Positions 1-11,012 of a DNA stretch of 64,000 nt are shown here, piece after piece; within the stretch, counting starts at the first letter, position 1, and each line of letters opens with the position of its first letter. The stretch comes from Malania oleifera (Eukaryota; Streptophyta; Magnoliopsida; Santalales; Ximeniaceae). A model generated the notes under the pieces. That model was not told the DNA's origin and did no database searches. It saw only the letters and a list, made by a program, of their open reading frames with translations. Location of the stretch: positions 67,823,601-67,887,600 of the forward strand of contig NC_080428.1 of assembly GCF_029873635.1 (NCBI RefSeq), read 5' to 3'. Both the position numbers and the translations under genes were made by a program.

Positions 1-808
1 CAAGATCATCAAGAATAAAAATATTTATTTATGGGCATGTAAAGAGAACTATATTTTAAATAACAGCAATCCTAGCAGTTGAATGAATGTCAATTTTGGT
101 TTAGCGCATTGTTAAGCTAATAATTTAAAACAATTATTCTTCATTGATGGTATGTTAAATTTATTGCGTAGAGAAACCTTATACTTCTCCTCAACGGGTT
201 TAAGTATATAAACACACAGAAGTGAATGTCAAAAGGTTTATGCCCAAAAAGAGTATACCTGACATCACTCAATATATGCAGAACACACAAATACACTAGC
301 ACACACTAACCTGTTTTTTATCTGGGACAGTTGGCTCTAGTTTGGGATTTCTATTTTTTTTTTTTTTCGGTTGAAGTAGAGGGGTGGGGCGGGGGGACAT
401 AGAAGAAATACTTGTGGAATTTTCATAAGAGCAATTTCCATATAAAAAAGACAAATACATGTGAAATTCAATTAACCAAAAAAAATTAAGATGGCCGAAA
501 CAAGCCAGCTGTTATAATGTAGCTTGCACCTCGCAAGAGCAAGATCCTACAAACAAAAAAAGATTTCAATAAGGATGACTGCTATGGCTAGGAGAAACTG
601 ACTGATCCTTGAAGGGGCTATTCATCATTGTCAAACATAATCTCCCTTATGGATTTTAATAGGAATCTTTTGGTAATAGGATCAGGACAAGCAAACAGAT
701 CAGTAGAATTCAAGCAGCCCAACAAAACCTTGAAATGGAAGTTCATTCTCATTGCTGACCTTTATTGGGAAAGGTGCCTGTGACTGAATGAGAGAAGGTT
801 TTGGAAAT
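1..808. other. Non-coding, no gene recognised
   Basis: AT-rich sequence with a poly(T) run and a G-rich stretch near 350-400. No reading frame here resembles a known protein. Confidence 0.6.
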
Positions 809-821
809 AATCAGACGATAC

Positions 822-860
822 TTTTTTTTTTGGAAAAAGAGGGCGGCACCTCCTATCTTT
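822..860 (-). mobile_element. 39-bp 5'-truncated LINE 3' end
   Basis: A poly(T) run (822-831) is followed by a segment that reads on the minus strand as GGAGGTGCCGCCCTC and then A-rich sequence. The LINE remnant at 8601-9295 ends in the same way (GGAGGTACCGTCC, then poly(A)). The insertion is flanked by a 13-bp repeat, AATCAGACGATAC at 809-821 and AATCAGAAGATAC at 861-873, with one mismatch. Target duplication plus a poly(A) tail is the hallmark of LINE-type target-primed reverse transcription. The call rests on the tail, the duplication and the shared terminal motif, since no coding sequence is left. Confidence 0.55.
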
Positions 861-873
861 AATCAGAAGATAC

Positions 874-1696
874 AAAACTATGCATCTAAGTGGAATAACA
901 ACAAATCAGTAGCAGATTAAACAATAACTTTTATCAGAAGTCAAAAACTCTAGCAGGAAGGCAAGAAATTGGGATTGGCAGGAGGAGGAAGGTATTTAAT
1001 AAAAAATGAAGCAGCATATGTTGACAAATTTCAACTAACATTATTTTATGCTTCCAATTCAATATGTTCTACCTCAAAACATCCTTCAACTCAGCTTTAC
1101 CTCATAAGATCTTCAAACTCAGCTCATTTATCCATGCTAGTGTGAAAGGTTAAGTAACTGCTTGCCTCAAAGCAGGCAACTATTATAGGTATCCAATCTA
1201 CATGCACACTACACTATCAACTTTGCTGGTTCCAGGCAGCAATAAGAAACCTTCTGGCCTGTTTCATTCATTGGGGTTGGCTGCTATCAATGATGGACCT
1301 GCCTTCATTGTATTCACAAAATTGGTATTGGCAGTGAAATTTCATTCAACAGTATGCGAGAGCCCAAAAAAGAAAAAGATCAATGGTTTGAATACTGAAA
1401 ATGATAACAGGAGAAAATATGTCTCATTGAAGAAACTAGGAAAGGCTTCAGCTTGTTCAATTTGTTTTGACAGAAAAAATTAAACGTTGTAAAGGAAGGC
1501 ATGGTTGCTGTTGACTGAGTTGCACATCAATATATCCTTAATATCATGTGTGTTGTATGTTGGTATAACAGTATTGCCATTGCAGTATTCCCATCATACA
1601 AGGTCAAGCAAACCTTCAGTCCATGCATCTCTCTCTCTCTCAAAATTGTTCTTTTGGGAAAAGAAAAAGGCATTTCTTTCATTCATTCTGGATACA
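874..1696. other. Non-coding, no gene recognised
   Basis: Contains an open frame at 1202-1483 (93 codons) with no recognised domain and a lysine-rich, low-complexity end. It may be chance or part of an unannotated exon. With 7498-8580 this is the host sequence into which the copia element inserted. Confidence 0.5.
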
Positions 1697-1701
1697 AAGG
1701 G

Positions 1702-2128
1702 TGTAAAGAAAGATTCACAAGAAGAAGAATTGCATGGATAAGATGTTTTCATCCAAGATACTTTGAAATGTACACAGCGTATGAGATTTATAGACAAACT
1801 ATCCATAACCTCCTCCTATACATAAGCTATTCGAAAATCAAAAGTAATATCACAATGCTAACAAACAAATCAGCTGAAACCATCCATAACCTCCTCCTAT
1901 ACATAAGCTATTCGAAAATCAAAAGTAATATCACAATGCTAACAAACAAATCAGCTGAAACTAGCCATAACCTCCCCCTATACATAAGCTATTTGAAAAT
2001 CAAAAGTAATATCACAATGCTAACAAACAAATCAGCTGGCCCAAAGTATCAGTAACAAACATCATCAAGTTACACTTGGCATGGCTTGTAGTGTGCCATT
2101 AGGATCACATTGAATTTTATCTCCAATA
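1702..2128 (-). repeat. 3' LTR of the copia element (427 bp)
   Basis: On the plus strand it starts TGTAAAG and ends CCAATA beside the purine tract. It matches 7147-7492 throughout except for one additional 81-bp unit. The outer end (minus strand TATTGG) is not the canonical TG, probably a mutation of TGTTGG. Confidence 0.9.
1796..2038. repeat. Three tandem 81-bp units within the LTR
   Basis: Units start at 1796, 1877 and 1958 and are nearly identical. The other LTR has only two (7241-7321 and 7322-7402). Because 81 is a multiple of three, the array stays open in one plus-strand frame, which gives a misleading 169-codon ORF at 1546-2055. Confidence 0.9.
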
Positions 2129-2680
2129 CGCCCCCTCAACTGAATGGGCAGGTATTGAACATGAAGGTTGTCCCGCAGAAGCTGAAAACGAACATATGAC
2201 AGTGGCTTTGTTAATAAATCCGCGAGCTGGTCCTTAGTGGATAGAAAGGAGACCTGAAGTTTTTTAGCTAAAACTTGAACCCGAACATAGTGAAAATCAA
2301 TTTCAATATGTTTAGTTCTGGCATGGAAAACAGGATTAGAGGACAAATAAGTAGCTCCAATATTATCGCACCGCAATTTTGGACTGGTCACTAAGGAAAG
2401 CCGCAGATCATGCAAAACTGATTGGATCCAATGTAATCAGCCGCTGTGTTGGAGAAGGATTAGTATTCTGATTCAGTGCTGCTACGAGCAACAGTGTGTT
2501 GTTGTTTGCAGCTCCAACTGATCAGATTGGATCCATGAAAAATGTAGTATGCCCCAATACTACGTCTGTCATCTCTGTCGCCAGCCCAGTCAGCATCACT
2601 AAACCCTTGAAGAGAGTGATCTGATGAACTGTGTAAACAAAATCCATAGCCCACCGTGAACTTTAGATACCGAAGGATTC
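2065..2680 (-). pseudogene. Copia RNase H region (pol C-terminus)
   Basis: The minus strand encodes copia RNase H. The upstream part (2460-2680) contains the FSDADWAGD motif and the TESEY block. The downstream part (2065-2415) contains LRCDNIGA, the TKHIEID block and a final DQLADLLTKPL motif typical of copia RNase H. A frame break near 2416-2459 separates them, and the reading runs into the LTR. The domain is cut from its RT by the insertion at 2681-3436. It would degrade the RNA strand during reverse transcription, but this copy cannot be expressed intact. Confidence 0.85.
2129..2140 (-). other. Polypurine tract of the copia element
   Basis: Minus-strand reading GTTGAGGGGGCG directly before the 3' LTR. 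This is the expected position of the plus-strand primer for reverse transcription. Confidence 0.7.
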
Positions 2681-3436
2681 TAATACGGAACCCCAAGAAT
2701 AAACATCCGGAGACCCCAAATCAGAATTATCAAAACCCCAAACCCAAAATAAGATTCGACATGGTATAGGATCCTTGACCTATTGCTTGACGTGAAGCAC
2801 AAACCAAGAATATCAAATTAATGGATGAACGCCACAAAGGTAGCACCTTTGATAAGTTCGGTGAAAGTTCAATGAAGAACTTGAAGAGAAATAAACCTCA
2901 CTGGAATTGTATTCAGCCAAAAATAATCATCCTTTAATACAATAGAGAGTTGACTACTTATAGAAAATAAAAGAAACCCATGACATCAGTTCGACCAATA
3001 AAAATAAGCTATGACATCAATTTGGCCAATAAAATAATCCCACATAACCTTAAGCATGCCATGTCATTAAATGAAACATGAGCAAGCCACATGACATGTG
3101 TCATTTAATGAAACATGTGCAAGTCACATGCCATGTGTCATGTCATTTAATGAAACATGTGCGAGTCACATGTCATGCTTAATCCATAAAAATTCCCCAA
3201 ACAGCCCTTATTGACTTAACGTTCCAACTTCACACGCTTTTAGACAATTTAGCATCTTAGGCTCTTCAAGAAAGTCTTTTTCTTTAGTGTCCATGGCCCT
3301 CATTGACTCTTGCTCAAACAACTTCTTGATTAGTCCTTGCATAGCCTCCTTGACCTTCTTGGCTCTAGCTCTTGTGATGGGTCCGCTTGGCACGTGCAGA
3401 TCATCGTGTGCAATCGGAGCTTGTGGGTTCATATCA
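2681..3436 (-). mobile_element. 756-bp LTR-like insertion (solo LTR or small non-autonomous element)
   Basis: It interrupts the copia RT-RNase H frame between the THWQTVK and RILRYLK motifs and is flanked by the 5-bp repeat GATTC (2676-2680 and 3437-3441). On the minus strand it begins TGATATGAACCC and ends GTATTA. It contains a TATA-like CTATAAGTAG and several copies of an ATGACATGTG-type motif at 3060-3175. Four bases from its start an ORF begins (MNPQAP..., to about 3208) with a GPITRARAKK motif. I recall that motif from gypsy-type polyproteins, but I cannot assign a lineage. Confidence 0.7.
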
Positions 3437-4400
3437 GATTCATTTGACAGTCTGCCAATGAGTGTCCTTGGGTTGATGCATGAATTTGCTAACACGGTGT
3501 ATTGCGAAAGCAATGTCTGGACGAGTGAAACCCAAGTAATGTAACGCACCAATCGTGCTTCTATAAAGTTGGGGGTCAGAAAAATCATGACCGTCAAACT
3601 TAGATAAAATGCAAGTGGTATTCATAGGAGTCGAACAAGGCTTCGCTTCATGCATGTTAACCCGTTGTAATAGGTCAGCTACATATTTTCTTTGCGTCAA
3701 AAAAAGATCATGGCCATCGAACAAAGACTCCACACCAAGAAAATAGGATAGATTTCCTAGATCTTTCACACGAAAACAGCTCCAAGTTGCCGAATAAACT
3801 TATTAATTTCATCAGAAGAGGTCCCGGTGATGATTATATCATCAACATATACAAGGATGAAAATAGAGAAGCCATTGTTGTGAAGCGTGAATAAAGAAGT
3901 ATCTGCCTTTGAACCAACAAATCCCATTTGCTGCAATTTTTCAGTCAGCCTAGTGAACCAGGCTCTGGGATCCTGTTTAAGGCCGTATAAGCTCTTCTTT
4001 AAGTGGAACACATGATGATGAAAATCAGGGTGAATATACCCTTGAGGCTGCTGCATATAAACTTCTTCCTGCAGTAGGCCATGTAGAAATGCATTCTGGA
4101 TGTCAATTTGCCGAATACTCCATTGTCGTGTAACAGCTAAAGATAATAACAACCATATAGTCCCTGGCTTAACCACGGGACTAGAGGTCTCCGTGTAGTC
4201 CACACCGGGTTGCTGATGATAGCCTTTCGCCACCAATCGCGCTTTAAAACGCTCAACACTGTCATCTGCATATCTCTTAATTCAAATAACCCACTTGTTT
4301 CTAACAAGATTATTACTTGGCTTGGGTGGGACAAGATCCCAAGTACCATTTTTGACAAGAGCATTGAATTCAATGTCCATGGCTTCACGCCAGTGATGAT
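3437..4400 (-). pseudogene. Copia reverse transcriptase
   Basis: Minus-strand reading of an RVT_2-type reverse transcriptase. The start near 4385 has an EFNALVKNGTW block. Then come [10 protein letters not shown] (about 4236), TSSPVVK, the DIQNAFLHG block, and the catalytic YVDD in [10 protein letters not shown] near 3835. The thumb region follows with a SYFLGVE block, and the domain stops at the insertion at 3436. There is a stop after KW near 4280 and a frame change near 3766. The enzyme would copy element RNA into DNA. YVDD is intact, but the reading frame is not. Confidence 0.9.
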
Positions 4401-4833
4401 GTTTAGAGGCCTCAGAGAAACAAGTAGGTTCTATAAGAGAAGAGATATGATTAGTAAGCAAACACTGAGGTAGTGAGTATCGGGCTATACCAACATAAGG
4501 AGCTTTCGGCTTGAGGGATTTCGTCAGAGAGATCGGGTAAGCATGCGGTGCGGTCAGTTTAAATCTTGAGAGATATTTGGGATATCATTTGAATTTGGAG
4601 GATTAAGGTGGCGAGAAGTTCCAACAGCATCATTTAAAGTTTGAGTGGGATTCCTTGCTGGTACTTGAGCATCACCCGAGCATAACAAAGTAGACTAAAT
4701 ATTTGAATGCGACTGATTTTGTGGAATAACCTAATCACTTGGCATTTGGTCAGTTGAAAATATGAGTGGACCTACATGGTTAGTGTGAGTACTCAGGTGA
4801 CATAAAGAGGGTGGTAACGAAAAAATTTCTAGT

Positions 4834-5778
4834 TCAGGAGGATTGGATTCCAAAGATTCTTTTGGTATGGAAACAAAGACTCATCAAAAATGACATGGCG
4901 TGAGACATATATTTTCCTTGTGGCCAAATCAAGACATTTGTAGCACTGTAACCAAGAAAAATGCAAGTTTTGGAACAAATCAATTTTATGTTTGTTAAAA
5001 GCGCGCAAGTTTGGTCAACAAGCACATCCAAAAACACGCATGAACAAGTAGTTAGGTTTATGATTACAAACCATTTCAAAAGGTGATTTATTGTTTAGGG
5101 ATTTGGAAGGGAGACGATTAATAATGTAAGTTGCAATTAGAAAAGCGTCTTCCCAATAAGGTTGGGGCAAATTGGAGTGAGCCACCAAAGCTAAGCCCAT
5201 TTCAACAATTTGACGATGCCAACATTCAACAGAACCCATTCGTTCATGCGTGTAAGGGCAAGCTAAACGATGTTGAATTCCACATGTTTTGAAATAATTA
5301 TTCAAATGTCTATACTCCCCCCCCCCCCCACCCCAATTGGTTTGAATGGCCTTAATTTTTTAATCAAAATGTCATTCGACATATTTTTGAAATTAAATAA
5401 AAATAGTTTCAACGTCAAATTTCAATTTTAAAGGAAACACCCAAATGAATTTGGTAAAGGCATCCAAAAAACATAGTAACGAGATCCATAACTAGAAACA
5501 ATCGAGCTAGATCCCCAGACATCGGAATAAATTAACTCAAGAGGTCTTAAAATAGAATGTATTGAAGCAGAAAAAGGTAAATTGTGGCTTTTAGCCATCT
5601 CACACTCAGGACAAACATTTTGTCTCTTATTGGAACCAACAGGTAAATTATTATTGCAAAGCACATGTCGAACAATAACATAAGAGGCATGACCAAGACG
5701 ATGATGCTAACATAGGAGGCATGACCAAGACGAGTCTGCAACAGAGACCCTAGCACCAACAAAGGCATATGGAAAACA
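4834..5778 (-). pseudogene. Copia integrase region (GAG-pre-integrase and core)
   Basis: Pieces in several minus-strand frames match copia integrase: a LGHAS-type pre-integrase zinc-binding block near 5720, a CPECEMAKSH block near 5610 leading to the first catalytic region (IYSDVWG), then PYTHERMGSVE near 5235 with the presumed catalytic glutamate, and the GCAC block near 5020. A run of 12 C at 5318-5329 (poly-G in sense) falls at the usual NWGGEY position and breaks the frame. The domain would insert element cDNA into the genome, but it is clearly inactive here. Confidence 0.8.
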
Positions 5779-6288
5779 TCATTGAAGAGATGGAGAGAAG
5801 CAGTAAAGTCCATCAGACACAGATCCTTTATGTAGGACGTTCCTTGAGTAATCCTTAAGCAGAAAAAAAGAATTGTGAAACTCAATATAAACATGATTAT
5901 CTTGAGCAAATTTTTTAATAGAGAGCAGATTTTTTGTAATTTGGGGTACGACAAGAATTTTACCAAGAATAAAGGATGAAGACGAATTAGATAAAGAGAC
6001 AGTTCCAATATGAGTTATTTTCAAACCTGTACCATCACCAATTTGAATTTGATCATCGCCAGAAAAATCATCACTTCGGATATTCAGATTACTTATGTTG
6101 TTGGTCAAATGATAAGTCGCACTAGTGTCGGGATGCCACTCTTGTTCAGTCAACTGCTGCTGAGCTTGGTTGGAGGCCAGGTTTGCTTGAGGGGTTGGGT
6201 GAGGTGGTGGGGTTTGGAAATGTGGATCAAAGCACTTCCAATAGCAGGAAGTCGTGTGGCCAGGCTTCTCACACAATTGACACCACAA
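5779..6288 (-). pseudogene. Copia zinc knuckle and aspartic protease
   Basis: The 169-codon minus-strand frame begins with a CQLCEKPGH zinc knuckle whose last spacing is one residue short of the usual CCHC (H-x3-C instead of H-x4-C). After a proline- and glutamine-rich linker, a WHPDTSATYHLT block corresponds to the protease active site, where copia normally has D-S/T-G-A. The glycine is replaced by serine, which should abolish activity. The frame then reads through the flap region toward the pre-integrase domain. Confidence 0.8.
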
Positions 6289-6393
6289 ACTGCCATTGCC
6301 GCAACCACCTCCACGGTTGCCATTGAATTGATCACGCCCCCTGCCTCGAGAGGCTGATGAGTTGCCACAATCCCGTCCTCCTGAAAAGGGTTG

Positions 6394-7100
6394 CTATCGG
6401 GTGGCAACAATAGCCGAAGCCGTTGGCAAGGACATAATTTGATTATTATGCAGAATGCGAGCCTCACACGTCAGGAGCATGGAATAAATATCTTCCAAGG
6501 TGGGAGAATTATCACGGTGAGTGACCATGGAAACAAGGGAGTCATATTCTGGACCAAGTCCAGCAAGCAAATACGTGATAATATCATCACACTTCAGAGG
6601 TTGATCGGCAATGGCCAACTCGTCCGTGAGACATTTGGTCGTCATGAAGAAATCAGTCGCATATTGACTCTCTTTCTGCAGAGTAGAGAGTTGAGAGCGA
6701 ACATGTACTGCTTTAGCACGAGACTGTGATGAAAAGGCAGAACTTAGGGCCGTCCAGACTTCAGCAGAGGTGCTGTAATGAGCGACCTGGACCAATACCT
6801 CACCCAAAAGAGAAGAATTGATGCAGCTAAGGATAAGATTATCTTGGGTTCCCAAACATCATAGGATGGGTTGGGGGTTGTAGAGCCATCAGAGGCCGTG
6901 ATGGTTTTAGCAGGCTGCTGGATGGTGCCATCTATATAGCCAAAGACCTTCTAGCCTTTGAGGTAGGGTAATATGGTGGCTTTCCACATTGGATAGTTTA
7001 GACGTGTGAGTTTAGTGAGGTTGATGGACAAAGATGGGTTGAAGGTGGGAAGGCTGGACTCGGAAGCATTTGAAGTTGAGGAATTTGGGGAGGCAGACAT
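6394..7100 (-). pseudogene. Copia gag
   Basis: The probable start at 7100 gives a serine-rich N-terminus (MSASPNSS), then a LTRLNYPMWKATILPYLKG block typical of the copia N-terminal gag domain, and a stop near 6951. After a frame change near 6855 a UBN2/Retrotran_gag_2 domain follows (LLGEVL, SAEVWTALSSAFSSQSRA, about residues 15-110 of that frame), ending near 6394. The protein would form the virus-like particle. At least one stop and one shift make this copy non-functional. Confidence 0.85.
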
Positions 7101-7134
7101 CTTGAAGAGGATCGGGTAGATGTGAGTCTTACTA

Positions 7135-7146
7135 GCTCTGATACCA
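7135..7146 (-). other. Primer-binding site, initiator tRNA-Met type
   Basis: The minus strand reads TGGTATCAGAGC directly after the 5' LTR end (TTTACA). This is complementary to the 3' end of plant initiator tRNA-Met, the usual primer of copia elements. Confidence 0.9.
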
Positions 7147-7492
7147 TGTAAAGAAAGATTCAAAAGATGAAGAATTGCATGGATAAGATGTTTCCAATCA
7201 AGATACTTTGAAGTGTACACAGCGTATGAAATTTATAGACAAACTATCCACAACCTACTCCTATACATAAGCTATTTGAAAATCAAAAGTAATATCACAA
7301 TGCTAACAAACAAATCAGCTGAAACTATCCATAACCTCCTCCTACACATAAGCTATTCGAAAATCAAAAGTAATATCACAATACTAACAAACAAATCAGC
7401 TGGCCTGAAGTATGAGTAACAAACATCCTCAGGTTACGCTCGGCATGGCTTGTGGTGTGTCATTAGGATCATGTTGAATTTTATCTCCAATT
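7147..7492 (-). repeat. 5' LTR of the copia element (346 bp)
   Basis: Runs from TGTAAAG to CCAATT and is followed by the target duplication AAGGG at 7493-7497. It carries two 81-bp units where the partner LTR has three. The length difference (427 minus 346) is exactly 81 bp. Confidence 0.9.
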
Positions 7493-7497
7493 AAGGG

Positions 7498-8580
7498 CAT
7501 AGAATTACTTATGAACAAACTATCAATATCCTCACGCAGTCAAATTCATGACAGCATGAATTCTTTAAAATCATTTCCCACATTAATGTTCCTGGAAATC
7601 AAACAGAATCCAAACATCATCCAAGAACATAAAAAATACATTATCCAATAATTCCTTGAAGCGATAATCAAACTCTATAAAGTCAACACGCAAGTTTACG
7701 TAGTCTGAGAAACTGAGATTCACCCATCATGTTGAATTGAGTTTACATTATCCTTCGTAATAATTTTAATCCGCAGGAATTCTTATTTATTGTAAAGTCT
7801 ACAAATCCAATAAAACTGCAACCAGAAAATAAAGAGAAGACAACCACAAATTAAGAATTGCTACAACTTCTGAAAGCCCTAAATCCCAGAAAATGGGGTC
7901 AGCAATATGAGTCCTTTTCTCACTATTTTGCATGATCTAGGGCAACAAACTAGGAATTTGAAATCAATTTTCTGACATGGTTTCGACATATCCATTCACG
8001 CATGGAAACTATCCAAATAATCCGTTTTCCGAAGCAGAAAAGTCAATTAGGACACTAGCACGTACTTTCATTTCACTAATAATATGACGACGACAATGAA
8101 ACAGAGAATCACAGGAACACAAAACAAGACGATAGTCGAATAGAACAGGAAGAAATACAGTATACCCAATAATCAGAACAGCTTGTTTTTACATGAAAGG
8201 GGGAAAAAATGGAAATGGAGATGAACGGGGGAAACCCCATTTCCTCAGAGTGAGCTTAAATTACACCCTTCGTCAGTCTTCATCCACAAGCTTCTCAAGA
8301 ACAAGAAGTCATCAATCATGGAGAAAACTCAGCTAATTGGTGTGTACCTGACTCATCAATCAGACGATCATGCGTGAACCAACCAGCTGTTCAGAGATAT
8401 CAACTCCGCGTGCAAAAGTCGGCTTGATCCTTCGCTTTGAGAAGTTCTCGTGTATCTATTCTTATCATCTTATCTGTTGTGGATATCTTTTACTTTATAA
8501 CTTTACTGCCGAATCATTGAGATATTGAACAATGAGATAATATTTTTCCGTAATTCTTTAAAAAATAAAAATAAAAAACA
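7498..8580. other. Non-coding, no gene recognised
   Basis: AT-rich, low-repeat sequence next to the copia insertion. Short segments near 8250-8450 are less AT-rich, but I could not support a coding exon. Confidence 0.5.
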
Positions 8581-8600
8581 AAATTATTTTGAAGAAGCAC

Positions 8601-9295
8601 TTTTTTTTTTTTTAAGGAAGGACGGTACCTCCATTTATTTATTGATAAACCCTCACTTTTTTGAGGAGAAATACCATGGTTACAAGACAATCTATGAGAG
8701 ATAACAAAAGACAAACGTTAAAAATCTCCCAAAGAACAACACCAACATCCAGCCAAAATCGGGTTACAAGTTCAAACAAAACAAAACAAATTAGAACCTA
8801 CAAAACAAAACTCACACAACATAACAAAACAAAAGAAAAACAGCAAAAAGCATGAGCAAAAACCAAAAGATATCAGCTAAACATACCTCATATAAGCCAT
8901 ATCCATCTTCTCCAATTTATACAAACCATTGCTAACTTTAGGGAGTTGACTATTATTTGTACACAAACTATTCCTCCCCATAACACCTTATCGAGTCAAG
9001 GCATCTGCTACTTTGTTCCCTTCTCTATACGAATGATTTATCGAAAAATCCACTCCCTCCAATAAATCAATAAGCTGCTCCCAAAAATCCCACAAATACC
9101 ACAATGAGCACTTCCTGACTCTAATCCAAATAACTACAATATTCGAATCACATTCAATATCGATACAGGTATGACCTAACTATTTGCAAATCTTTATTCC
9201 TTCCAACACAGCTCTCAATTCAACTTTATTATAACTACAATATTTGAATCACATTCAATATCGATACAGGTATGACCCAACTGTTTGCACTTAAT
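8601..9295 (-). mobile_element. LINE (non-LTR retrotransposon) 3' remnant with RNase H-like domain
   Basis: The minus strand reads an RNase H-like C-terminal domain as found in plant LINEs: an AVLEGI block, IDIECDSNIVV, then HSYREGNKVADALTR followed by a stop, degraded 3' coding sequence, and finally GGAGGTACCGTCC and a 13-nt poly(A) (plus-strand T run 8601-8613). A segment of about 60 bp including ECDSNIVV occurs twice with a 101-bp offset (9132 and 9233), so part of the domain is duplicated. Imperfect repeats near 8581-8598 and 9312-9329 may be the target duplication. It is truncated and dead. Confidence 0.75.
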
Positions 9296-9329
9296 TATTG
9301 TATGAAATTTTAAATTATTGAACAGAAGC

Positions 9330-11004
9330 TAAAAGGCAAAAGATAAACAAACTCTTTATTTATCGATAATTAAATGAATCATCAAACTTAAATGACTCAT
9401 CAAACTATTTTTCGATAATTTAAATAATACTCTGTGATCAAGATATGAAAGAAAAAAAAAAAAAACTCAAAACCCTCTCTCTCTCTCTCTCTCAACACAG
9501 TCTTTAAACCATGGAAGGAAATTTTTGGGAACCCACCAAGTTTATAAAATCCCACATGAATGTGGGCATCTTCCAAATGGGAGATATATTAATTAGAGCT
9601 GCAGAGGAAAGGAGAAAGAGAAAAAATAATGGAAGCACAGGCAGAGCACGCACCATGTGACTGCAAGTTGTGCTGTTAATTTAGAAAATGAATGAACATG
9701 GAACTAATTTATGTCCCTTTCCAGTATGCAATAAACCAAAGCACCGTGTGCTTCAAGATTTGAAACCATCTCACTCATAATTGAGCCAATCAATGTCACG
9801 GCTCTCACAGGAAACTTAGATAATGAGTAAACCTAATTAAACAAGATCTTCCTTAAAATGGGTGGATGCTGGTCCATCCATATCCCGAACCAAAATTCCA
9901 TTAACCAGCTGGTGCATTATCCATCTCATGCCCCATTTGAAGATGTGAGCATCGGGCCCTTCTCACTTAAAAGATCAGTACGTGAGCCCAAATGAATCTG
10001 GTTCCTTAATTTCCTAGAGAGAAGAGAGAGGGAGAGAGGCCCTAGGGTAGAAGATTGAAGGCACCCAACCCTTCATAAACATTGCACTTAGGCCATTTGG
10101 GTCATGCTCCTTGCACTATCCCATTCCCATTAGCTATCTACATCATGTCTTTCCCTAGCCATTCTCATTTCTTAATAATTGTTTTTCAAGATGAGCACCA
10201 TAAGAGTAATGCTAGTCAGGTAACATGTTATGTAATAGAAAAGGAAGAGACAAAAAAAAAAAAACTATATATAAGGCCCATATTGTTTTCTTCCTTTTTT
10301 GTTCTTATCACTTAGGTTTTCGATGTTATTGACTCATAGTATTAAGTATTTTTTAAGATAAATAAACATAATAAATGTGGTGGCATACTAGAATCATTAA
10401 ATATCTAAAATTTCTACAATATATTGCAGTTTTGAGAAATAATTAGAAATGATAGTCGATCTCTTTCACATGAAATTTGTCATTCAGTATTATGTTATTA
10501 TTTATGATCATAACTCATTCATTACACTTTTCTTTCGAAGTTTATGACGATATACGTGTATATCATTAAAATGGCTGGGAGGGAGCAAGACTTGGTTAAA
10601 GCTTTTGTCGTGCTTAATTTTTTTTGCTAAAAAACTAAAATTTGTTTTTTTTTTAAAATTATATTCTAAATATATAGTTTTGAGTTTTTAAGGTGAGTGG
10701 CACTCAATGTAGTACTAGAATTTTGATCATGTAAATATTTCATATTTTAACCTTAGCTATTTGGCATCTTGGACTCTTGATAATTAATCATCAAAACAAG
10801 ATAAATGAGAATTTTTGTTCATGTTTTCAATCTTGATTGTCAATATTTAAGATACATTTGTTTATAAAATTAGATGTCGTCGGACTAAATGGAACCAAAT
10901 ATAATTGTACTAATGGTTTGTTTTATTTATTCTATTCAATGTTTGTCACCTAACACTTTTGTATGTACAATTATGTAATTAAAAGACATGCATGAGCTAC
11001 TCAT
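9330..11004. other. Non-coding, no gene recognised
   Basis: Holds a CT microsatellite near 9474-9492 and AT-rich stretches. The open frame 10082-10315 has no recognised domain and ends in low-complexity lysines. Confidence 0.5.
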
Positions 11005-11012
11005 TGCCTAAC

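Larger units (their letters stand above)
1702..7492 (-). mobile_element. Ty1/copia LTR retrotransposon, complete but degenerate
   Basis: Two direct repeats (1702-2128 and 7147-7492) bound a minus-strand gag-protease-integrase-RT-RNase H order, which is the Ty1/copia order. The target duplication AAGGG lies at 1697-1701 and 7493-7497. A primer-binding site matching initiator tRNA-Met abuts the 5' LTR at 7135-7146, and a purine tract abuts the 3' LTR. The two LTRs differ by roughly 6-7 percent by eye over the first 140 bp and by exactly one 81-bp internal repeat. The frames carry stops and shifts, and RNase H is split by another insertion at 2681-3436, so the copy is not autonomous. Confidence 0.93.

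Noticed and set aside
350..400. Poly(T) with a G-rich stretch as a G-quadruplex or retroelement tail
   Set aside because: Only three clear G runs and no flanking duplication were found.
1202..1483. 93-codon ORF as a possible gene
   Set aside because: No recognised domain, lysine-rich end and no promoter evidence.
1546..2055. 169-codon ORF with repeated protein segments
   Set aside because: It is the 81-bp LTR repeat read in frame on the strand opposite to the element.
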